Source: Hamadaea sp. (lineage in GTDB: Bacteria; Actinomycetota; Actinomycetes; Mycobacteriales; Micromonosporaceae). From it: a stretch of 64,000 nt of DNA. Position numbers and translations under genes: made by a program. The number at the start of each line of letters is the position of its first letter. The stretch's first letter is position 1. The notes under the pieces are model-generated. The model was not told the origin of the DNA, ran no database searches, and was given only the letters and a program-made list of their open reading frames with translations. Below, piece by piece: positions 49,342 to 57,364 of the stretch. The stretch is taken from the NCBI RefSeq assembly GCF_013362815.1, contig NZ_JABFVK010000017.1, forward strand, positions 1-64,000, read 5' to 3'.

Positions 49342-49968
49342 GTGAGCAAGCTTCTGCACATCTCCGCGTCGCCCCGGGGTGACCGTTCCGAGTCGCTCGG
49401 CCTGGGCGAGACGTTCCTGGCGACCTACCGCACGGCGAACCCCGGCGCCGAGATCGACACCTGGGACCTCTGGGACGGCACCCTGCCGGCGTTCGGCCCG
49501 GCAGCCGCCAACGCCAAGATGACGATCTTCGCCGGTCAGACGCCGGTCGGCGACGAGGCGTACGCCTGGGACAGCGCGCGGGCCGCGTTCGAGCGGTTCA
49601 ACGCGTACGACCGGTATCTGTTCACCGTTCCCATGTGGAACAGCGGCGTTCCCTACATCCTCAAGCAGTTCATCGACGTGGTGAGCCAGCCGGGGATGGC
49701 CTTCTCCTTCGACGCCACCACCGGATACACCGGTCTGCTCAGCGGGAAGAAGGCGGCCGTGATCTACACCGGCGCGGTGTACGGCGAGGGCCGCGGCCCG
49801 GCCTTCGGCCTCGACTACCAGCAGCCGTTCTTCCGCAGCTGGCTGAACTGGGCCGGCATCACCGACGTCGCCGAGGTCGCCTTCCGCCCGAATCTCGTCA
49901 CCGCCGACGCCGCAACCGGCCGAGAGATCGCCCGAGCCGCCCTAACCGACCTCGCGAAGACCTTCTAG
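49342..49968 (+). CDS. azoR: FMN-dependent NADH-azoreductase
   Basis: A 208-residue flavodoxin-fold enzyme. KLLHISASPRGDRSESLGL binds the FMN phosphate, VPMWNSGVPYILKQFIDVV and IYTGAVYGEG follow as in AzoR. It reduces azo compounds and quinones with NAD(P)H. The GTG at 49342 follows a gaggaggg ribosome-binding site. Two palindromes lie just upstream, and two long hairpins lie downstream. Confidence 0.88.
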   Translation: MSKLLHISASPRGDRSESLGLGETFLATYRTANPGAEIDTWDLWDGTLPAFGPAAANAKMTIFAGQTPVGDEAYAWDSARAAFERFNAYDRYLFTVPMWNSGVPYILKQFIDVVSQPGMAFSFDATTGYTGLLSGKKAAVIYTGAVYGEGRGPAFGLDYQQPFFRSWLNWAGITDVAEVAFRPNLVTADAATGREIARAALTDLAKTF

Positions 49969-49992
49969 TCGCCCGCACCACCGCACCACCCT

Positions 49993-50053
49993 GCTGGATC
50001 AGGGTTCTGGGTCGAATCTTGAGTCAAGATTCGACCCAGAACCCTGATCCAGC
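49993..50053. terminator. 30-bp perfect palindrome after azoR
   Basis: Arms 49993-50022 and 50024-50053 are perfect complements around one base (left arm starts gctggatcagggttctggg). It begins 24 bp after the azoR stop. It shares almost the whole stem with the hairpin at 28323-28387, with one compensated base-pair change. It probably acts as a terminator, and may also be a mobile or repetitive element. Confidence 0.75.
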
Positions 50054-50165
50054 CCCAAAGACCGGCGCCGAACGACGCACCCGGACCACGGGACTGCAAC
50101 GCCGTAGAAGCATGCGAACGCCGTCCAACCCCACTCGCCTAAACCCCTACGGCCGCAGGCAATTC

Positions 50166-50235
50166 GGCTGGGGCATGGGTGACCCGCGGCGGGATCAAGC
50201 CTGACCGCCCAGAGCGGGTCACCCATGCCCCAGCC
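50166..50235. repeat. 22-bp perfect inverted repeat
   Basis: Arms 50166-50187 and 50214-50235 (left arm starts ggctggggcatgggtgaccc) are perfect complements with a 26-nt loop. It lies between the azoR terminator-like palindrome and the promoter region of the phosphoesterase gene. Its sequence is unrelated to the other hairpins. Confidence 0.75.
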
Positions 50236-50373
50236 CTTACCCCGGCTTGACAACCACGCCGAACACATCGAGACTCGTGAACGACAAAGCGGCTTGGCGC
50301 GGCGTACCAACGGACGTGACGCGCTCAGTGAGAACTGCCCCGGCCGGCAACCTCTCTCCAGAGGAGCCGCACC

Positions 50374-52101
50374 GTGCGCAGAAAACTAGCCATAGCCGCC
50401 GCCCTGATCCTGGCCTCCGCCGTCGCAGTGATCGCACAGCGGGCGTCGGCGGCCGACGCCTTGCTCTCCCGGGACAAGCCGACGACGGCGTCGTCGGTCG
50501 AGTCCTCGGCGTACGCCGCGCAGTACGCCGTCGACGGCAACACCACCACGAGATGGGCCAGCGCCGAAGGATCCGATCCACAGTGGATCCGCGTCGATCT
50601 CGGCGCGACCGTTCCCATCTCCCGCATCCGCCTCGTCTGGGAGGCCGCGTACGCGTCGGCGTACCGGTTGGAGGCGTCCACCGACGGATCGGCGTGGACC
50701 ACGATCAAGTCCGTGACCGGGGAGAACGGGGGCACCGACGACCACACGGGGTTGTCAGCCTCCGCGCGGTACGTCCGCATGTACGGCACCCAGCGCGGCA
50801 CGTCCTACGGCTATTCGCTGTTCGAGTTCGAGGTCTACGGGCCGGGTAGCCAGAACACCGCCGACTACCAGGCGGAAGACGCGACGCTGTCGCAGGCGGC
50901 CGTCGCCGCCAACCACACCGGGTTCACCGGCACGGGTTTCGTGGACTACGTGAACGTCGCCGGCGGCTGGATCGAGTGGACGGTCACCGCGGCCGCCGCC
51001 GGTCCGGCGACCCTCACCTTCCGGTACGCCAACGGCACCACCGCCAACCGCCCGCTCGACGTCGCGGTCAACGGTGTGACGGTGGCGTCGGGGGTGGCCT
51101 TCAACCCCACCGCGAACTGGGACACCTGGACGACGCAGTCCGTCACCGCAACGCTGAACGCCGGGAGCAACACCGTACGCGCGACCGCCACAGCGAGCAC
51201 GGGCGGCCCCAATGTCGACAAACTGACCCTCGGAACGGCGGGCAGCCCAAGTCCCACGAGCAGTCCCAGCCCGAGTCCCAGTCCCACGGGCAACCCGGGA
51301 ACCCAGTTCACCGTGGCCGCCGCCGGTGACATCGCCGAGCAGTGCACGGCGTCGTCCAGCTCGTGCCAGCACCCGAAGACGGCCGCCCTGGTGACGGCGA
51401 TGAACCCGGCGTTCGTCCTCACGATGGGCGACAACCAGTACGACGACGCGCGCTTGTCGGACTTCCAGAATTACTTCGACAAGACCTGGGGCGTCTTCAA
51501 GCCCAAGATGCATCCCGCGCCCGGCAACCATGAGACCTACGACCCGGCCGGGTCGATGGCGGGCTACAAGTCGTACTTCGGGAGCATCGCGTACCCCCAG
51601 GGCAAGGCGTACTACAGCTACGACTTCGGCAACTGGCACTTCATCGCGCTCGACTCGAACACGCTGACCGATTCGGCCCAGCTGACCTGGCTGCAGAACG
51701 ATCTGGCCGCGACCACGAAGGGCTGCGTCGCGGCGTACTGGCATCATCCGTTGTTCAGCTCGGGCGAGCACGGCAACGATCCGGTCAGCCGCCAGGCGTG
51801 GCAACTGCTGTACGCCGCCCACGCCGATCTCGTCCTCAATGGACACGACCACCACTACGAGCGGTTCGGCCCGCAGAGCCCGACGGCGGCGGCCGACCCG
51901 AACGGGATCGTCGAGGTGCTCGGCGGCATGGGCGGGGCGTCGCCGTACTCCATCGTGAACGTGCAGCCCAACAGCCAGAAGCGGCTGTCCGGCACGTTCG
52001 GCGTCCTGAAGCTCTCGTTCACCGACACGACCTTCTCGTGGCAGCTGATCGGGACCGACGGCGCCGTCAAGGACACCAGCCCGACCTACACCTGCCACTG
52101 A
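50374..52101 (+). CDS. Secreted metallophosphoesterase with CBM32 and CBM35 modules
   Basis: A 575-residue extracellular protein. A signal peptide ends near ASA|AD (residue 27). An F5/8-type C (CBM32) module spans about 28-151, a CBM35 module about 157-286, and a PSP/TSS-rich linker 288-310. The catalytic part has metallophosphoesterase blocks AAGDIAEQC, TMGDNQYDD, PGNHETYD, YWHHPLF and NGHDHHYERF, as in purple-acid-phosphatase-like enzymes. It likely cleaves phosphate esters on a glycan or cell-wall surface. GTG at 50374 has a gaggagc site upstream. The CBM35 closely resembles those of the GH18 protein at 38643. The stop overlaps the MFS gene start. Confidence 0.88.
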   Translation: MRRKLAIAAALILASAVAVIAQRASAADALLSRDKPTTASSVESSAYAAQYAVDGNTTTRWASAEGSDPQWIRVDLGATVPISRIRLVWEAAYASAYRLEASTDGSAWTTIKSVTGENGGTDDHTGLSASARYVRMYGTQRGTSYGYSLFEFEVYGPGSQNTADYQAEDATLSQAAVAANHTGFTGTGFVDYVNVAGGWIEWTVTAAAAGPATLTFRYANGTTANRPLDVAVNGVTVASGVAFNPTANWDTWTTQSVTATLNAGSNTVRATATASTGGPNVDKLTLGTAGSPSPTSSPSPSPSPTGNPGTQFTVAAAGDIAEQCTASSSSCQHPKTAALVTAMNPAFVLTMGDNQYDDARLSDFQNYFDKTWGVFKPKMHPAPGNHETYDPAGSMAGYKSYFGSIAYPQGKAYYSYDFGNWHFIALDSNTLTDSAQLTWLQNDLAATTKGCVAAYWHHPLFSSGEHGNDPVSRQAWQLLYAAHADLVLNGHDHHYERFGPQSPTAAADPNGIVEVLGGMGGASPYSIVNVQPNSQKRLSGTFGVLKLSFTDTTFSWQLIGTDGAVKDTSPTYTCH

Positions 52102-53294
52102 TGTACGTAACTGTCGGCCGGGACACTCCGGCACCGGGACGGCGGGCGCTGCGCGCCGTCCCGGCCACCGTGCTCGTCCTCGGCACGGTCAGCCTGATCA
52201 CGGACGTCTCCTCGGAGATGGTCACAGCGGTGATGCCGCTCTATCTCGCCCTCGCCCTCGGGCTCACCCCGCTGCAGCTCGGGCTGGCCGACGCGCTGTC
52301 TTTCGGAGTCACCGCCGTGCTCCGTCCGATCGGCGGGCGCGTCTCCGACCGCTGGCGGGCCAAGCCGGTGGCGGTCTTCGGCTACGCGCTCTCGGCGGTC
52401 GCGAAGGCCGGCGTACTGGTCGCGGGGGCGGCGATCGGGCCGCTGGCCGCTGCCATCGTCGCCGATCGCACCGGGAAGGGCCTGCGTACCGCGCCTCGGG
52501 ACGCGATGATCGCCGCCTCGGTCGCGCCGGAGCGGCAGGGCACGGCCTTCGGCGTACACCGGGCGATGGACACGCTGGGTGCGCTGGTCGGTCCGCTGGT
52601 CGCCTTGGCCGTCCTGGCCGCCACCGGCGGTGCGTACCGGGCGGTGTTCGGCGTGAGCTTCTGCATCGCGTTGCTGGGCGTCGGCGTTCTGCTGCTTCAT
52701 GTCCGCGACAGTCCAGTGCGGACAGAAACGGTACCGCCGATGTGGACCGTCCTCAAAGATCGGTCGCTGCGCCGGATCTGCCTCGCTGCCGCCGGGCTCG
52801 GCCTGTTCACGGTCAGCGACTTCTTCGTGTATCTGCTGCTCCAGCGGTCCGGCGCGGTGCCGATCCAGTACTTCCCACTGCTCCCGCTGGGCACGGCCGC
52901 CGTCTACCTGCTGCTCGCGGTTCCGCTCGGCCGCCTGGCCGACACTCGCCGCGTCGAGGTCCTGCTCGGTGGGCATCTCGCGCTCGTCGCCGCTCTTCTC
53001 CTGCTCATTGGTACGCACACAGCAGCGGTCGCGCTGGTCGGTGTGCTGGCCCTCCACGGGCTCTTCTATGCGGCCACCGACGGGGTGCTCATGGCCCTGG
53101 CGGCACCGCAGGTACCCCCCGCTGGGCGTACCACTGGATTGGCTGTGATCCAGACGGTGCAGGCAGCCGCGCGATTCGTCTCATCGCTGGCGGTCGGCGC
53201 GTTGTGGACGGCGTGGAGTGAGCGGACGGCGTTGCTGGTGATGGCGGTGGGCTTGACCGCGGCCGTCGCGGGCGCGGCGAAGGTTTTGCGATGA
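52101..53294 (+). CDS. MFS transporter
   Basis: A 397-residue major facilitator superfamily protein with about eleven or twelve spans. VSLITDVSSEMVTAVMPLYL is the N-terminal signature of an actinobacterial drug- or sugar-export-like group, and RTAPRDAMIAASVAPERQG is the conserved A-like loop. The ATG shares its first base with the stop of the phosphoesterase gene (TGATG), and the 3' end overlaps the next gene by 4 bp. The three genes form an operon. The substrate is unknown. Confidence 0.88.
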   Translation: MYVTVGRDTPAPGRRALRAVPATVLVLGTVSLITDVSSEMVTAVMPLYLALALGLTPLQLGLADALSFGVTAVLRPIGGRVSDRWRAKPVAVFGYALSAVAKAGVLVAGAAIGPLAAAIVADRTGKGLRTAPRDAMIAASVAPERQGTAFGVHRAMDTLGALVGPLVALAVLAATGGAYRAVFGVSFCIALLGVGVLLLHVRDSPVRTETVPPMWTVLKDRSLRRICLAAAGLGLFTVSDFFVYLLLQRSGAVPIQYFPLLPLGTAAVYLLLAVPLGRLADTRRVEVLLGGHLALVAALLLLIGTHTAAVALVGVLALHGLFYAATDGVLMALAAPQVPPAGRTTGLAVIQTVQAAARFVSSLAVGALWTAWSERTALLVMAVGLTAAVAGAAKVLR

Positions 53295-54244
53295 AGCGGG
53301 CCTGGATCACGGCGCTCGTGGCGGTCGTCCTGCTCGGCGGCGCGACCGCGTACGCCGTGAGCGTCCGGCAACCCGCCGCTCCGGCAACAGTCCAAGATGG
53401 ACTGACCGACGGGCGGCTCTACTTCCGTGCCGCCACCGGCCAGCTGACCTCGGTACGCGCGTCCGACCCGACCGGCGAGCGGGAAGCGCTCGGCCTGCGA
53501 TGTGACCGGTTCGCAGCCGCCCAGGCGAGTGCGATCTGCCTGATCGCGAACGCGGGACCGGGGTTGCCGACGACGACCGCGCTGATCCTCGATCGCGACC
53601 TGCACGAGACGCGGCGCATCAACCTGGCCGGGATTCCGAGCCGGGCCCAGGTGTCGCGGACCGGGCGGATGATCTCCTGGACGGTCTTCGTGACCGGGGA
53701 TTCATACCGGGCGAGCGGCTTCTCGACCTGGACGGGCATCCTCGACACCCGCACCGGGTACGCCGTGGTCAACATGGAGAACATCCACCTCTATGTCGAC
53801 GGCGAGCGATACCACTCCCCTGATGTGAACTACTGGGGTGTCACGTTCGCCGCGGACGACACGACGTTCTACGCGACCGCGAGTACGCGTGGCCGGACGT
53901 ATCTGGTCCGCGGGGACTACGCGAAATGGGAAGCGCATACGGTGACGACCGGGGTCGAATGCCCGTCGCTGTCGCCGGACGGCACCCGGATCGTCTACAA
54001 GAGACGGGACGATTCGGCGGCCGGAGCGCCCTGGCGGCTGGCCGTGCTGGACCTGAGCACCCTGCGGTCGACGACTCTGGCCGAGGCGCAGGGCGTGGAC
54101 GATCAAGCGATCTGGCTCGATCCCGCGACCGTGGCGTACGCCCGCGACGGTGAGGTCTTCGCCGTCCCCGCCGACGGCAGCGGCGTACCCCGGCGGCTGG
54201 TCGCTGACGGAACCTCGCCGGTCCTCTTCAGAGCACCCGAGTGA
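53291..54244 (+). CDS. Membrane-anchored beta-propeller (TolB/WD40-like) protein
   Basis: A 317-residue protein with an N-terminal signal-anchor (AWITALVAVVLLGGATAYAV). The remaining sequence forms repeated four-stranded units such as GVECPSLSPDGTRIVYKRRD and QAIWLDPATVAYARDGEVF, typical of TolB-like propellers. It is probably extracytoplasmic and interacts with protein or glycan. The start overlaps the MFS gene (ATGA), linking it to the same operon. It converges on the TIGR03089 gene with a 17-bp overlap. Confidence 0.78.
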   Translation: MKRAWITALVAVVLLGGATAYAVSVRQPAAPATVQDGLTDGRLYFRAATGQLTSVRASDPTGEREALGLRCDRFAAAQASAICLIANAGPGLPTTTALILDRDLHETRRINLAGIPSRAQVSRTGRMISWTVFVTGDSYRASGFSTWTGILDTRTGYAVVNMENIHLYVDGERYHSPDVNYWGVTFAADDTTFYATASTRGRTYLVRGDYAKWEAHTVTTGVECPSLSPDGTRIVYKRRDDSAAGAPWRLAVLDLSTLRSTTLAEAQGVDDQAIWLDPATVAYARDGEVFAVPADGSGVPRRLVADGTSPVLFRAPE

Positions 54245-54902
54245 CGCCCTCCTCCTCGACCCGGCTCTCCACCAGGGCCGGGTCGAGGTTGGCGCACAGG
54301 ACGACGGAGGCACCGACCGTCATCGGCGCCAGCAGCCATTTCACGGGGTGATCGTGCTCGTTCGCGTCGATGAGCACCCGGTCGCCGGCCTGGATGCCCA
54401 TCTGCGCGGCGAGTTCGCGGGCCAGCTGCTCCCAGGCCCCGTACGTCGTGCCGTCGACGCTCGCCGGGTCGCTGCCGAGGACCTCCTCATAAGGCGGTGT
54501 GACCGCGTCGCGTTGCTCGACCATCGCTTCGAAGTCGAGGTAGCCCTCCGGGACGGGTCCGCCCACTGCGAACTGCCAATTGGCCGGCGGCACGTCCTCC
54601 AGCATGCTGCGTACGCGGTCCGGGGAGGCGAACACGACGTCGTAGGGACCGCCGGGTTCACCGAGCCCGGCGGTCGCGTACCCGCGATAGTCCACGCTGA
54701 TCCCGATCGACCACGCCCCGAGCAGCACCGCGGCGGTGAGCCAATGCGGCGGCAGCAGTACGCCCGCCCGATCGCCCCGGCGTAACCGGCATTCGCCGGT
54801 GAGCAGATCCGCCGTACGCCCCGCCCAGACCCCGAGGTCGGCGGCCGACAGCGCGACCCGCTCACCGGACTTGTCGTCGTAGTACGTCAGCACGTCGTAC
54901 AT
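54228..54902 (-). CDS. TIGR03089 family protein
   Basis: A 224-residue protein with partial similarity to the N-terminal part of AMP-forming acyl-CoA synthetases (LTYYDDKSGERVALSAADLG and a later GDRAGVLLPPHWLTAAVLLG), but without the phosphate-binding loop. This matches the actinobacterial family TIGR03089, of unknown function. In related genomes such genes often sit near cell-envelope genes. It lies downstream of the ABC exporter genes on the same strand, separated by 21 bp. Confidence 0.82.
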   Translation of the reverse strand: MYDVLTYYDDKSGERVALSAADLGVWAGRTADLLTGECRLRRGDRAGVLLPPHWLTAAVLLGAWSIGISVDYRGYATAGLGEPGGPYDVVFASPDRVRSMLEDVPPANWQFAVGGPVPEGYLDFEAMVEQRDAVTPPYEEVLGSDPASVDGTTYGAWEQLARELAAQMGIQAGDRVLIDANEHDHPVKWLLAPMTVGASVVLCANLDPALVESRVEEEGVTRVL

Positions 54903-54923
54903 CGTCCCACTAGCGTCGTAGCC

Positions 54924-55991
54924 CTAGACGTCGTCCCACTTGAACAGCATGGCGGCCGCGCCGGTCACCACGACGGTGAAGCCGAGCAGGATGCCGATCG
55001 CCGGGAGCGTCGCCGTCGGGGACTGCCCCCGGACCATCACGTCCTGCATCGAGGTGACCAGATGCTTGAGCGGCAGGAAGTTCGACAGCGTTCGCAGCCA
55101 GCCGGGCGCGTTGTCGAGCGGGAAGAACGAGCCGGACAGGAAGGCCATCGGCAGCACGATCAGGTTGGCGATGGCGCTGGCCGCCTCGGGCGTCTTGGAC
55201 ACCGCCCCGGCGAGCAGGCCGATCGAGAGGAATGCCAAGGTGCCCGCGACCATGATGGGAATGAACGCCCACCAATAGGACGACAGTTGTAAGCCGAAGG
55301 CCGGTAGCAGCGCGACGCCGATGAAGATGGCCGACTGAAGCAGCGCGATGCCGATGCTGACGCCGACCCGGGCGGTCACGATCGAGCCGACCGAGACCGG
55401 CGAGAGGCGCAGCCGCCGCAGGATCTTCTTCTGCCGCCAGGACACCAGCGTCAATGCCGCGCCGAAGGTCGCGCCGCTGGCGATCGCCCAGCCGAGCAGA
55501 CCCGGCGTCATGTACTGGATCGCTTTCATCGACTTGTCCTCGACCGGCTCGGCCGACAACGTCAACGCGGGCGTCGTGACTCCCGCCATCGTCAGGTTGC
55601 CCTGCTGGACGATGCTCTCCATGATCCCGCGGACGGTGGCCGCCTTGACCTGGTCGGCGGCCGAGAAGTGCACGATGACCTTTCCGCCCTGCTGCTCGAC
55701 GGCGGCGGCGGAGTCACCGGCCCGCACCTTCTCCAGGGCGGCGGCGAGGTCGTCGGTCTTCGTGATCTTCAGGACCTGCTCGAGGTCGCCCCGGGCGTCG
55801 GCCGGGATCTGATCCAGCACCGCCACCGAGCCGACCTGCAGGACGTCGGTCTTGGAGACCCCGGAGTCCTTGAAGAGCGCGCCGAACACGCTGAGGAACA
55901 TCAGCGGGAACAGGATGGTGAAGAAGGTGGCGGTCTTGTCGCGCACGAAGCCGAGCGCCATCGCCTTGGACAGGCTGACGAAACTGGTCAC
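54924..55991 (-). CDS. ABC-2 type exporter permease
   Basis: A 355-residue membrane protein. One N-terminal span (TATFFTILFPLMFLSVFGAL) is followed by a large extracytoplasmic domain of about 120 residues. About five C-terminal spans include KKILRRLRLSPVSVGSIVTA in the conserved loop. This is the YhgE/DrrB-like architecture. The GTG at 55991 overlaps the stop of the ATPase gene (GTGA). The pair probably exports a drug or lipid. Export substrate unknown. Confidence 0.88.
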   Translation of the reverse strand: MTSFVSLSKAMALGFVRDKTATFFTILFPLMFLSVFGALFKDSGVSKTDVLQVGSVAVLDQIPADARGDLEQVLKITKTDDLAAALEKVRAGDSAAAVEQQGGKVIVHFSAADQVKAATVRGIMESIVQQGNLTMAGVTTPALTLSAEPVEDKSMKAIQYMTPGLLGWAIASGATFGAALTLVSWRQKKILRRLRLSPVSVGSIVTARVGVSIGIALLQSAIFIGVALLPAFGLQLSSYWWAFIPIMVAGTLAFLSIGLLAGAVSKTPEAASAIANLIVLPMAFLSGSFFPLDNAPGWLRTLSNFLPLKHLVTSMQDVMVRGQSPTATLPAIGILLGFTVVVTGAAAMLFKWDDV

Positions 55992-56893
55992 GCGCGGTAC
56001 TCCCGTCCGGTGAGGTTGAGGAAGACGTCTTCGAGGGTCGCGCCGCGTACGGACAGGCCGCGGAGAGCGTCGCGTTCGGCGAGCGCCGCGAGGATCGGGG
56101 CCGGCTGCCGGGTGGCGAAGGTCAGCGAGACGCCGTCGTCGTCGATTTCGGCTCCGTCGGCGAGCGCTCGGGCGGCGTCCAGCGAGATCGTGCCGCTCTC
56201 GATCGCGATGCGGGTCGGTGCGTCCAGTTCGCGTACCAGCACCGCGGGCGGACCGGACTGCAGGATCTGGCCATGGTCCATGATGGCGACCCGGTCGCAG
56301 AGCGACTCGGCTTCGTCCAGGTAGTGCGTGGTCAGCACGACCGTGCGGCCCTGCTGGTTGATGTCGCGCAGCACGTCCCACAGATTGCGGCGGGCCTGGG
56401 GGTCGAGGCCCGACGTCGGCTCGTCGAGGAACACGACGTCCGGGTCGTGCGCCAGCGCGCACGCGATCGAGAGCCGCTGCTGCTGCCCGCCCGACAACTT
56501 CTCGTGCGGCAGGCTGCCCATTTCCTCCAGCCCCACGATCGCCAGCCACTCGTCGGCTCGCTTCGCCGATACGCCGTACAGCGAGGCGAAGGTGCGGATC
56601 TGCTCGCGGGCGGTGAGCCGCTCGAAGAACGCGCTCGCCTGCAGTTGTACGCCGATGCGCGGCAACAGCTTCGGGTTGCGCGGCCACGGGCTCTCGCCGA
56701 GGACGGCGATCCGGCCCGAGTCGGGCTCCCGGAGGCCCTCGATCATCTCCAGAGTGGTGGTCTTGCCAGCGCCGTTCGGGCCGAGGATGCCGAAGAACTC
56801 GCCCGACTGGACCTCGAACGAGACCCCGTCGACGGCTTTCACCTCGCCGTACGCCTTTCGCAGGTCGCTGACCTCGATGGTGGGTGTTGACAT
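55988..56893 (-). CDS. ABC exporter ATP-binding protein
   Basis: A 301-residue ATPase. Walker A GPNGAGKTTTLEM, signature LSGGQQQRLS, Walker B VVFLDEPTSGLDPQA and the H-loop TTHYLDEAE are all present. A C-terminal extension of about 80 residues (ISLDAARALADGAEIDDDGV) is typical of DrrA-type exporters. The ATG at 56893 starts the fold (TPTIEVSDLRKAYGE). The product acts with the permease encoded downstream, with which its gene overlaps by 4 bp. Divergent from the VOC gene. Confidence 0.92.
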   Translation of the reverse strand: MSTPTIEVSDLRKAYGEVKAVDGVSFEVQSGEFFGILGPNGAGKTTTLEMIEGLREPDSGRIAVLGESPWPRNPKLLPRIGVQLQASAFFERLTAREQIRTFASLYGVSAKRADEWLAIVGLEEMGSLPHEKLSGGQQQRLSIACALAHDPDVVFLDEPTSGLDPQARRNLWDVLRDINQQGRTVVLTTHYLDEAESLCDRVAIMDHGQILQSGPPAVLVRELDAPTRIAIESGTISLDAARALADGAEIDDDGVSLTFATRQPAPILAALAERDALRGLSVRGATLEDVFLNLTGREYRA

Positions 56894-56941
56894 GCGGTGC
56901 ACTCTAACGACCATCGGCAACTCGGTTTCTATGCTGTCACG

Positions 56942-57364
56942 ATGCATGTCGAGTTGATCACGATCATCGTCGAGAAGTACGACCCGGCCATCCGCTTTTT
57001 CACCGAGGTGCTCGGCTTCGACCTCGTCGAGGACGTCCCATCGACCACAAACGACGGTCGGGCGAAGCGCTGGGTCGTCGTACGCCCGCCCGGCGCGCGT
57101 ACGGGGATCCTGTTGGCGCAGGCCGACGGCGAGCGGCAGTACGCCGCCGTCGGCGATCAGCTGGCCGGTCGAGTCGGCTTCTTCCTGCGCGTCGACGACT
57201 TCGATGCGGCGTACGCCCGCATGACGGCGGCCGGTGTGGAGTTCCTGACCCAGCCGCGCGACGAGGCGTACGGGCGCATCGCGGTGTTCCGCGACATCGC
57301 CGGGAACAAGTGGGACCTGCTCGGCCCCGGCCCTAGTTCCCCGAGCGAAGCGTCAGCAGCGTGA
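56942..57364 (+). CDS. VOC (glyoxalase/bleomycin-resistance) superfamily protein
   Basis: A 140-residue protein with two beta-alpha-beta-beta-beta units. It begins MHVELITIIVEKYDPAIRFF and contains GILLAQADGERQYAAVGDQL and FRDIAGNKWDLLG, in which metal-ligand positions are partly conserved. Functions range from isomerase to drug binding, and none is assigned here. The start is the ATG at 56942. The 3' end overlaps the convergent phosphoesterase gene by 32 bp, the longest such overlap in the window. Confidence 0.85.
   Translation: MHVELITIIVEKYDPAIRFFTEVLGFDLVEDVPSTTNDGRAKRWVVVRPPGARTGILLAQADGERQYAAVGDQLAGRVGFFLRVDDFDAAYARMTAAGVEFLTQPRDEAYGRIAVFRDIAGNKWDLLGPGPSSPSEASAA

Larger units (their letters stand above)
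49969..50373. other. Gene-free 405-bp region with two long hairpins
   Basis: The gap between azoR and the phosphoesterase gene holds two long perfect inverted repeats (49993-50053 and 50166-50235). The ribosome-binding site (gaggagc) of the downstream gene is near its end. I see no gene in it. A leftward frame across the second hairpin has no coding character. Confidence 0.65.

Noticed and set aside
49993-50053. tRNA-like or insertion-sequence terminal repeat
   Set aside because: It is one continuous palindrome with no cloverleaf, no anticodon arm and no transposase gene beside it.
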